NCBI GenBank assembly: GCA_946614685.1
Contig: CAMOHF010000042.1
Location: 1-7,776 of the forward strand
DNA from: an uncultured Clostridia bacterium
GTDB lineage: Bacteria; Bacillota; Clostridia; Lachnospirales; Lachnospiraceae
Reading direction: 5' to 3'
Length of the DNA stretch: 7,776 bases
This document shows positions 1 through 5,513 of the stretch, one piece after another. The position numbers and the translations under genes were made by a program. Position 1 is the first letter of the stretch. Each line of letters opens with the position of its first letter. The notes below the pieces were generated by a model. It did not search any database and was not told the origin of the DNA. It worked only from the letters and a program-made list of their open reading frames with translations.

Positions 1-279
1 AACGTGGCGAGATATCACCATGAGCGTTGGGACGGCTCGGGCTATCCTGAGGGCTTAAAGGGGGAAGAGATCCCGCTCGAGGCCAGGATCATGGCCATCG
101 CCGATGTCTATGATGCACTGGTGAGCAAGCGTGTCTACAAGGAACGCATGAGCTTTGAGCAGGCCGACAAGATCATCATGGAAAGTATGGGTAAGCATTT
201 CGACGCGCGCCTTGAGAAGTATTATGTGGCTGCACGACCCAAACTTGAGGCTTACTACAGCGCACAGGAGGGGTCATGA
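1..279 (+). CDS. HD-GYP domain cyclic-di-GMP phosphodiesterase, C-terminal fragment
   Basis: This is the 3' end of a gene that begins before the window; 92 residues are visible in frame 1, ending at TGA 277-279. The fragment carries the signature of the HD-GYP family: [11 protein letters not shown] at visible residues 6-16, including metal-ligand histidines and the GYP triad, then [17 protein letters not shown] (about 24-40) with a conserved metal-binding Asp, and the late GKHFD motif. HD-GYP enzymes hydrolyse the second messenger c-di-GMP in the cytoplasm, often under the control of an N-terminal sensor or receiver domain. The HD catalytic pair and any sensor domain lie outside the window, so activity and input signal cannot be judged. 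The end overlaps the next gene by ATGA, which implies translational coupling to tcdA. An internal ATG exists, but nothing suggests that this fragment is a separate gene. Confidence 0.93.
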   Translation, partial: NVARYHHERWDGSGYPEGLKGEEIPLEARIMAIADVYDALVSKRVYKERMSFEQADKIIMESMGKHFDARLEKYYVAARPKLEAYYSAQEGS

Positions 280-1007
280 AAGAAGCATTTTCGCGCACGG
301 CGCTGCTTCTCGGCGATGCCGCTGTCGAGCACCTTTCAGGGTGCAGTGTGGCAGTCTTCGGTGTCGGAGGCGTCGGTGGCTATGTATGTGAGGCACTTGC
401 AAGAAGCGGTGTCGGACATCTTACGCTGGTCGATCGGGATACCGTATCCGAGTCGAATCTGAACCGACAGATCATAGCCACAAGAGATACCATCGGACGT
501 TCCAAGCCGGATGTGATGAAGGAACGCATCCTGTCCATCAACCCGGATGCGGATGTCATGGTGCATCAGACCTTCTTTCTTCCGGAGACTGCATCGGAGT
601 TTGATTTTACGGCCTATGACTACGTGGTTGACGCGGTGGATACCGTGACGGCAAAGATCTGTCTGATCATGAAGGCGAAGGAAGAGAAGACGCCGATCAT
701 TTCCGCTATGGGCGCGGGCAATAAACTGGATCCTTCGCGTTTTCACGTGGCGGATATTTCGAGGACCTCCGTGTGTCCTCTGGCCAGGGTGATGCGAAGA
801 GAGTTAAAAAAGCGCGGGATCGATCACGTGAAGGTGGTGTATTCGGACGAACCGCCGCTTGTTCCATTAAATCGCGGAGAGGAATCTGCCGAACCCGGGG
901 CAGGCAGGAAGGATGTTCCGGGAAGCGTTGCATTTACACCGGCGGCAGCAGGACTTCTCATCGCATCTGAGGTCATAAAAGACCTTGTATCGTCAAGTAA
1001 AAAATAG
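276..1007 (+). CDS. tcdA: tRNA threonylcarbamoyladenosine dehydratase (TcdA/CsdL, E1-like ThiF fold)
   Basis: The protein has 243 residues, the usual size for TcdA. This family activates the carboxyl group of t6A37 in ANN-decoding tRNAs with ATP and dehydrates it to the cyclic form ct6A, in the cytoplasm. A Rossmann ATP-binding loop GVGGVGG sits at 29-35, followed by [15 protein letters not shown] (51-65), which has the Asp, Asn and Arg residues typical of E1-like adenylating enzymes. [11 protein letters not shown] (117-127), AMGAGNK (144-150), and [19 protein letters not shown] (164-182) with YSDEPP (189-194) are characteristic of TcdA rather than ThiF or MoeB. No CxxC zinc pairs are obvious. 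The start ATG overlaps the HD-GYP stop codon and is preceded by a strong AGGAGGGG ribosome site at 266-273. No terminator follows; the gene ends just upstream of the next promoter. The usual sulfur-transfer partners CsdA/CsdE are not in this window. Confidence 0.93.
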   Translation: MKEAFSRTALLLGDAAVEHLSGCSVAVFGVGGVGGYVCEALARSGVGHLTLVDRDTVSESNLNRQIIATRDTIGRSKPDVMKERILSINPDADVMVHQTFFLPETASEFDFTAYDYVVDAVDTVTAKICLIMKAKEEKTPIISAMGAGNKLDPSRFHVADISRTSVCPLARVMRRELKKRGIDHVKVVYSDEPPLVPLNRGEESAEPGAGRKDVPGSVAFTPAAAGLLIASEVIKDLVSSSKK

Positions 1008-1013
1008 CTTCAG

Positions 1014-1026
1014 ACTATTGAATAGT
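1014..1026. repeat. 13-bp palindrome overlapping the -35 box, possible operator
   Basis: ACTATT-G-AATAGT is a perfect 6+1+6 inverted repeat that covers the proposed -35 hexamer (1018-1023). A one-base centre rules out a stable RNA hairpin, but the geometry suits a dimeric DNA-binding repressor. A repeat this short is expected about twice by chance in a window of this size, so only its position on the promoter makes it notable. No regulator can be named. Confidence 0.3.
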
Positions 1027-1046
1027 TATGGGAAATTGGGTATAAT
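1018..1046 (+). promoter_or_regulatory. Sigma-A type promoter for the DHH phosphoesterase gene
   Basis: The -35 element TTGAAT (1018-1023, matching four of six consensus bases) and a perfect -10 TATAAT (1041-1046) are separated by the ideal 17 bp. The region lies in the only AT-rich gap before the DHH gene. Transcription would start near 1053, leaving a leader of about 30 bases before the ATG at 1084. This also means the -10 TATAATG contains an in-frame ATG that cannot be the start codon of a transcript from this promoter. Confidence 0.82.
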
Positions 1047-1071
1047 GTCAAAAGGTATTTTATCTTTTGTT

Positions 1072-1077
1072 GGAGGG
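1072..1077 (+). promoter_or_regulatory. Ribosome binding site that fixes the DHH gene start
   Basis: GGAGGG lies 6 bases before ATG 1084. The longer reading frame open from TTG 985 and the in-frame ATG 1045 both lie upstream of or within the promoter and lack such a site, so 1084 is the supported start. Confidence 0.85.
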
Positions 1078-1083
1078 CAGGCT

Positions 1084-2013
1084 ATGAAGAAGAGACTGGT
1101 TACACGTAGTGATTTTGACGGACTTGTATGCGCGATGCTCCTCAAGGAGCTTGATATCATCGATGATATCAAATTTGTTCATCCGAAAGATGTACAGGAT
1201 GGCAAGGTAGAATTATCCGAGAACGATATCACCACGAACCTTCCGTTTGACCCCAGAGTGGGACTTGCATTTGACCATCATGAGAGCGAACTCTTAAGAA
1301 ATCAGGAGTCGGCTTACAAAGGCAAATTCATCATCGAGGGTGAAGCAAAATCCGCTGCCAGAGTGGTATACAATTACTACGGTGGCGCTAAGAAATTTAA
1401 AAGAGTATCCGAGGAGATCATGTGGGCGGTCGACAAGGGCGACAGCGCTGATTTCACCGAAGAAGAGATTTTAAATCCCACAGGTTGGGTTCTGATGAAC
1501 TTCCTGATGGACGCACGTACCGGACTCGGCAGATTCCGCGAGTTCCGCATCTCCAACTATGATCTGATGATGGAACTGATCGATTACTGCGTAGATCACA
1601 AGATCGACGAGGTATTGGAGCTTCCCGATGTCAAAGAGCGTGTGGATATGTACTTCGAGCAGCAGGAGCTCTTCAAGGAGCAGCTGAAGAAGGTTACGAA
1701 GATCGAAGGCAAGGTTGCAGTGATCGACCTTCGAAACGAAGAGACGATTTACACCGGCAACCGCTTCATGGTATACGCAATGTGGCCGGAGACAGAGATT
1801 TCCGTACATGTGGCTTGGGGATTCCGCAAGCAGAACACGGCAGTCATGATCGGTAAGTCGATCATCAACAAGAGCTCGAACTTCAACATCGGTGAGTTGT
1901 GTCTGTCTTATGGCGGCGGCGGTCATGCGAATGCAGGTACCTGCCAGCTCGACAACGACAAGGTAGATGCAGAGCTTCCGAACATCATTGCGAAGCTGAA
2001 CGGCAACGCATAG
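1084..2013 (+). CDS. DHH/DHHA1 family phosphoesterase
   Basis: A protein of 309 residues. The N-terminal motif I appears as RSDFDGL (8-14), DHHES at 64-68 is the family-naming DHH motif, WAVDKGDSADF (114-124) fits the later metal-binding Asp region, and GGGGHANAGT (277-286) is the DHHA1 substrate-binding signature. DHH enzymes use Mn2+ or Mg2+ to hydrolyse phosphodiester or phosphoanhydride bonds; members include RecJ, NrnA-type nano-RNases/pAp phosphatases, c-di-AMP phosphodiesterases and exopolyphosphatases. This one lacks the GGDEF/PAS and membrane parts of GdpP, so it is a soluble cytoplasmic two-domain enzyme. In motif I the usual leading His (HxxxDxDG) is replaced by Thr/Arg (TRSDFDG), which sets it apart from NrnA. 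Similar proteins are often called exopolyphosphatase, but the substrate cannot be decided from sequence. The gene has its own promoter and terminator and appears monocistronic. Start ATG 1084 is chosen on the ribosome site and family-like N terminus MKKRLVTRSDFDG. Confidence 0.88.
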   Translation: MKKRLVTRSDFDGLVCAMLLKELDIIDDIKFVHPKDVQDGKVELSENDITTNLPFDPRVGLAFDHHESELLRNQESAYKGKFIIEGEAKSAARVVYNYYGGAKKFKRVSEEIMWAVDKGDSADFTEEEILNPTGWVLMNFLMDARTGLGRFREFRISNYDLMMELIDYCVDHKIDEVLELPDVKERVDMYFEQQELFKEQLKKVTKIEGKVAVIDLRNEETIYTGNRFMVYAMWPETEISVHVAWGFRKQNTAVMIGKSIINKSSNFNIGELCLSYGGGGHANAGTCQLDNDKVDAELPNIIAKLNGNA

Positions 2014-2026
2014 TCAGGTTCATTTC

Positions 2027-2058
2027 GGCGGATATGCCCACGCATATCCGCCTTTTTT
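2027..2058 (+). terminator. Strong Rho-independent terminator after the DHH gene
   Basis: The perfect 11-bp stem GGCGGATATGC (2027-2037) / GCATATCCGCC (2042-2052) closes a CCAC loop and is followed by six T residues (2053-2058). It starts 13 bases after the DHH stop codon. The U-tract ends 14 bases before the next start codon, with that gene's ribosome site immediately behind it, so it may also act on expression of the downstream operon. Confidence 0.94.
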
Positions 2059-2072
2059 AAGGAGTTATATAT

Positions 2073-4004
2073 ATGTCTTATGTAGAGTATGAGAAAGCGC
2101 AGAAACTGGGGCTTAAAGCCTTCAAAACTGCGGTTTCCAAGGGAGAAAGCGAATACCTTCCCGTGTTGGACGAGATTCTTGCCGACGTGGACATTGCGGG
2201 AGAGATCAGTCTCGGCCTTGTGCAGGTGCCCCTCGACCGTGTGGTCGGAACCAGCACCCAGGGCAGAACCTACGCTTTCGCCAACAATTTCATGCCAATC
2301 CTGGATTACAAGACGGAGTTCGGCGCCAAGTGGTCCGATCTGTGCGACAGTCAGATCGAGGAGGGAATCAGAGACCCGATCAAGGTTTATGAATACATGA
2401 ACTATTTCTATGTCGTAGAGGGCAACAAGCGTGTTTCTGTCATGAAGTACTTCGAGGCGGTGACCATCCCTGCCATGGTGACAAGAAAGATTCCCAAACT
2501 TTCCGACGATCCCCAGGTGAAACTCTACTACGAGTTTATGGATTTCTACAAGGTGACGGAGATCAATTATCTCTGGTTTTCACAGGAGGGTTGCTTTAAG
2601 CATTTCCTGGAGCTTACAAGCGATGATCCGACGGCACCTTGGACAGACGAGCAAAAGCAGGATTTCGGTTCGTTCAATCACAGATTCTGCGTGGCTTTAA
2701 AGCAAAAGGGCGGAGAGAAGCTCCCGATGTCCTTCGGAGACGCGCTTCTGATCTTCCTGGATATCTGCGGATACGATGAAGTAAAGAACCTGACCGAAGC
2801 CGAATTAAAGGAGAAGATCGGCAATCTCTGGGATGAGTTTTTGATCGATTCCGAGGGCAAGGAGCTGACGCTTCGGATGGAACCTGCCAAGACGGGACGT
2901 AAGAAGATGATGGAGTACTTCCTCCCGTCCGCTTCGAAGGTGATCACCGTGGGATTCATCTATGACAAGAATCCCAAGGATTCCGACTGGCTGTATGCGC
3001 ATGAACTCGGACGCCTTTATCTTGAAGAGCACCACAGTGATACGATCAAGACTTTAGAGAGCCACGATTTAAGGAACGAAGATGAGATCATGGCGGCCAT
3101 CGACGGTCAGGTGATCGCAGGCGCGACGATCATTTTCACCACATCCTCGCGCATGGAATCGGTCAGCCTGAAGGCGGCAGCAAAATACCCCGAGATCACT
3201 GTACTAAATTGTTCCATCAAGACGCCGCACAAGCTGATCCGTACGTACTATGCGAGACTTCATGAGGTGAAATTCCTCTCCGGTATGATCGCGGGTTCGC
3301 TTTCAAGAAGCGGACGCATCGGCTACCTTGCAGACTACCCGATCATCGGTATGCCCGCAAATATCAATGCATTTGCCTTAGGCGCACGGATGATGAATCC
3401 CTCCGTGAAAGTATATCTTGAGTGGACGAAGATCAAGGGCGCGTCAAGAAGCAAGGCGCTTGAGAACTTCCGCAAGAATGACGTCCATTACATTTCCGAT
3501 CAGGATATGATCAAGCCCTCCGATGAGGGAAGACGCTTCGGTCTTTATAATCTCGAGGATGAGAATCTGACCAATATCGCGATGCCTCTGTATCAGTGGG
3601 GTATCTTCTACGAGAAACTGATCGAGGCAATCCGTACGGGAACCTACAAGGAAGACGAGACGAAGGAAGGCGCACCGGTGAATTACTGGTGGGGACTTTC
3701 CGCGGGCGTGGTGGATCTCATTATGTCCCAGAAGCTTCCGGGAGGAACCAAACTGATCGTGGATACCATTCGGAACCTGATGGTTGAGGGCAAGTTCCAT
3801 CCCTTCACGACGGCCTTCTGTTCGCAGGACGGACTGATCCGAAATGACGACGGATTTGAAATGTCTCCGGAGGAGATCCTCAACATGAATTATCTTGTGG
3901 ACAATGTCGAGGGAGAGATCCCGGAGATTGATGAATTATATGATGAGGCCAAGGCTATCGTTTCGCTAAAAGGTGTGGACAATGAGAATTCTTCTGCTGG
4001 CTGA
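2073..4004 (+). CDS. Cytosolic ParB-like/BMP (PnrA-type) fusion protein
   Basis: A protein of 643 residues with two recognisable parts. Residues about 45-140 resemble a ParB/Srx-fold domain: LVQVPLDRVVGTSTQGR (49-65), IRDPIKVYEY (99-108) and VVEGNKRVSVMKYF (114-127), the last matching the ParB GxxR box. Residues about 288-600 are a BMP-type periplasmic-binding fold, the family of purine-nucleoside-binding PnrA/Med lipoproteins: VITVGFIYDKNPKDSDW (290-306), then FLSGMIAGSLSRSGRIGYL (401-419) and NINAFALGARMMNP (430-443). Residues about 141-287 are a mostly helical linker I cannot assign. There is no signal peptide or lipobox cysteine, and no permease or ATPase gene is nearby, so it is probably a cytoplasmic ligand-binding protein rather than an ABC transporter component, although automated annotation may name it so. 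ATG 2073 follows AAGGAG (2059-2064) with 8-base spacing. Its 3' end overlaps the metallophosphoesterase gene by 23 bases. Sensing of a nucleoside-like ligand is inference. Confidence 0.85.
   Translation: MSYVEYEKAQKLGLKAFKTAVSKGESEYLPVLDEILADVDIAGEISLGLVQVPLDRVVGTSTQGRTYAFANNFMPILDYKTEFGAKWSDLCDSQIEEGIRDPIKVYEYMNYFYVVEGNKRVSVMKYFEAVTIPAMVTRKIPKLSDDPQVKLYYEFMDFYKVTEINYLWFSQEGCFKHFLELTSDDPTAPWTDEQKQDFGSFNHRFCVALKQKGGEKLPMSFGDALLIFLDICGYDEVKNLTEAELKEKIGNLWDEFLIDSEGKELTLRMEPAKTGRKKMMEYFLPSASKVITVGFIYDKNPKDSDWLYAHELGRLYLEEHHSDTIKTLESHDLRNEDEIMAAIDGQVIAGATIIFTTSSRMESVSLKAAAKYPEITVLNCSIKTPHKLIRTYYARLHEVKFLSGMIAGSLSRSGRIGYLADYPIIGMPANINAFALGARMMNPSVKVYLEWTKIKGASRSKALENFRKNDVHYISDQDMIKPSDEGRRFGLYNLEDENLTNIAMPLYQWGIFYEKLIEAIRTGTYKEDETKEGAPVNYWWGLSAGVVDLIMSQKLPGGTKLIVDTIRNLMVEGKFHPFTTAFCSQDGLIRNDDGFEMSPEEILNMNYLVDNVEGEIPEIDELYDEAKAIVSLKGVDNENSSAG
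3968..3975 (+). promoter_or_regulatory. Ribosome binding site that fixes the metallophosphoesterase start
   Basis: AAAAGGTG lies inside the upstream coding sequence and ends 6 bases before ATG 3982. The alternative GTG at 3973 would sit within this site and adds only three residues before the conserved MRILLLADE strand, so ATG 3982 is preferred. Confidence 0.7.
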
Positions 4005-4599
4005 TGAGGAGTCCAAGTACTACTGGGATTTCTTTGAGAAAAGTAAATTAGACGGGATCGATCTGATCATCTCCTGTGGAGACCTTGCGCCGCAGTTTTT
4101 GTCCTTTATGGCAACCTTTGCGAAGGTACCCGTGCTCTATGTTCACGGCAATCATGACTACTGTTACGATGAAACGCCTCCGGACGGATGCGAGTGTATC
4201 GATGATATGGTTTACGAGTACAAGGGATTGAAGATCCTGGGGCTCGGCGGAAGCATGTGCTACAATTTCGGCGCATATCAGTACACGGAGAAAGAGATGG
4301 AAAAGCGTATCCATAAGCTGCGCCGCAAGATCAAAAAGGCCGGCGGGATCGACCTTTTTATCACACACTCACCGGCGTACCGTCTGCACGACAGCGAGGA
4401 CCTTCCTCACACGGGATTCAAGGCGTTTTACAGCATCCTTGACGAGGTGAAGCCTCAGGTCTTTGCGCACGGACATGTGCATATCAATTACGGAAGGGAC
4501 TTCAAGCGGGAGTCTTCCTACGGAGACGTGCGCGTGGTGAACGCGTACGAGAAGTATATCATCGAAGTGGAACCGAGATCCGCACAGGATGCGGAATGA
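3982..4599 (+). CDS. Calcineurin-like metallophosphoesterase
   Basis: A protein of 205 residues forming a single metallophosphoesterase domain. The di-metal site motifs occur in order: first-strand LLLADEES (4-11), CGDL (32-35), HGNHD (55-59), ITHSP with His129, and AHGHVH (162-167). The family hydrolyses phosphomono- or diesters with two divalent metals; substrates range from cyclic nucleotides to nucleic acid ends and cannot be predicted here. The first motif is unusual: the canonical DxH is DEE (Asp8, Glu9, Glu10), so a metal-ligand His is replaced by Glu. All other ligands are present, so the enzyme is probably active rather than degenerate. No signal peptide is seen, so it is cytoplasmic. 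The 23-base overlap with the ParB-like/BMP gene predicts coupled translation and a shared role. A 25-base gap leads to the methyltransferase gene. Confidence 0.9.
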   Translation: MRILLLADEESKYYWDFFEKSKLDGIDLIISCGDLAPQFLSFMATFAKVPVLYVHGNHDYCYDETPPDGCECIDDMVYEYKGLKILGLGGSMCYNFGAYQYTEKEMEKRIHKLRRKIKKAGGIDLFITHSPAYRLHDSEDLPHTGFKAFYSILDEVKPQVFAHGHVHINYGRDFKRESSYGDVRVVNAYEKYIIEVEPRSAQDAE

Positions 4600-4624
4600 T
4601 GACGAAAAGATGAGGTGAGAGACG

Positions 4625-5500
4625 ATGTGGATCGCAGACAACTGGAAGGATTATGAGGTGATTGACTGCAGCGAAGGTGAAAAACTGGAGCGGTGGGGCA
4701 GATATATCCTGCTTCGTCCGGATCCGCAGGTCATCTGGCAGACACCGAAGAAGCATCCGGACTGGAAGCATATCAACGCGCATTATCACAGGAGCAGCAA
4801 GGGCGGAGGAAACTGGGAATTCTTAGACCTACCCGAGCAGTGGACCATCTCCTACGGTAATCTGAAATTCAATTTAAAACCCTTTGCCTTTAAGCATACG
4901 GGACTTTTCCCGGAGCAGGCAGCCAACTGGGACTGGTTCGGTGAGCTGATCAGAAAGGAAAAGCAGGCATCGCCGGACAGACCGATTAAGGTCTTAAACC
5001 TCTTTGCCTACACCGGCGGCGCGACGGTTGCCGCAGCGGCGGCCGGCGCGGAAGTGTGTCACGTGGATGCGTCGAAGGGTATGGTCACCTGGGCGAAGGA
5101 GAATGCGGTTTCGTCGGGACTTGCCGATGCGCCCGTTCGCTGGCTGGTAGACGACTGTGTCAAATTCGTCGAGCGGGAGATCAGAAGAGGTAATCACTAC
5201 GATGGAATCATCATGGACCCGCCGTCTTACGGCAGAGGACCGAAGGGTGAGATCTGGAAGCTGGAAGAGAAGATCCATCCCTTTATCAAGCTTACCGCTA
5301 ATCTCTTAAGCGACAAGCCGCTGTTCTTCCTGGTCAATTCCTATACCACGGGACTTTCTCCCGCGGTACTTCAGTATATGATCTCCACGGAGATCGGATC
5401 CCGTTTCGGCGGTACGGTGGTGGCGGAAGATATCGGCCTTCCCGTTACGGCAAGCGGACTGGTGCTTCCCTGCGGAGCATCCGGAAGATGGAGCAGATAG
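4625..5500 (+). CDS. Class I SAM-dependent methyltransferase, RlmI-like group
   Basis: A protein of 291 residues with a Rossmann methyltransferase domain in the C-terminal two thirds. SAM-binding motif I is VLNLFAYTGG (123-132), the acidic motif II is HVDAS (146-150), and motif IV is DPPSYGRGPKG starting at Asp198, followed by the FFLVNSYTTGLSP strand. This layout matches the Methyltrans_SAM group that includes 23S rRNA methyltransferase RlmI and the RlmK half of RlmL. The N terminus (1-110) has a YILLRPDPQVIW strand but no obvious PUA domain. The Ser-Cys-Ser segment that carries the catalytic Cys in RlmI-like cytosine-5 enzymes reads NSYT here, so the target is probably not C5 of cytosine. 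An RNA substrate is plausible but inferred. AGGTGAG (4613-4619) lies 5 bases before the ATG. The end LVLPCGASGRW looks like a natural full-length C terminus. Confidence 0.88.
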   Translation: MWIADNWKDYEVIDCSEGEKLERWGRYILLRPDPQVIWQTPKKHPDWKHINAHYHRSSKGGGNWEFLDLPEQWTISYGNLKFNLKPFAFKHTGLFPEQAANWDWFGELIRKEKQASPDRPIKVLNLFAYTGGATVAAAAAGAEVCHVDASKGMVTWAKENAVSSGLADAPVRWLVDDCVKFVEREIRRGNHYDGIIMDPPSYGRGPKGEIWKLEEKIHPFIKLTANLLSDKPLFFLVNSYTTGLSPAVLQYMISTEIGSRFGGTVVAEDIGLPVTASGLVLPCGASGRWSR

Positions 5501-5513
5501 AGAAAGGCAATTC

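Noticed and set aside
985..1083. Extended N terminus of the DHH gene from TTG 985 or ATG 1045
   Set aside because: These starts overlap tcdA or the promoter itself, lack a ribosome site, and add sequence unlike the family N terminus; GGAGGG before ATG 1084 is decisive.
1471..1926. A 151-codon open frame on the minus strand
   Set aside because: It is antisense to the DHH phosphoesterase, has no ribosome site or motif, and its apparent Leu-rich stretch mirrors Glu/Lys codons of the real gene.
2066..2071. TATATA as a -10 element for the operon
   Set aside because: Transcription would start after the ATG at 2073 and no -35 sits 16-18 bases upstream.
3973..3981. GTG start for the metallophosphoesterase
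   Set aside because: It falls inside the ribosome binding sequence and adds only Met-Trp-Thr before the conserved strand.
2073..4004. Annotation as an ABC-transporter substrate-binding lipoprotein
   Set aside because: The protein has no signal peptide or lipobox and no permease or ATPase genes lie in the window, so the transporter label would mislead.
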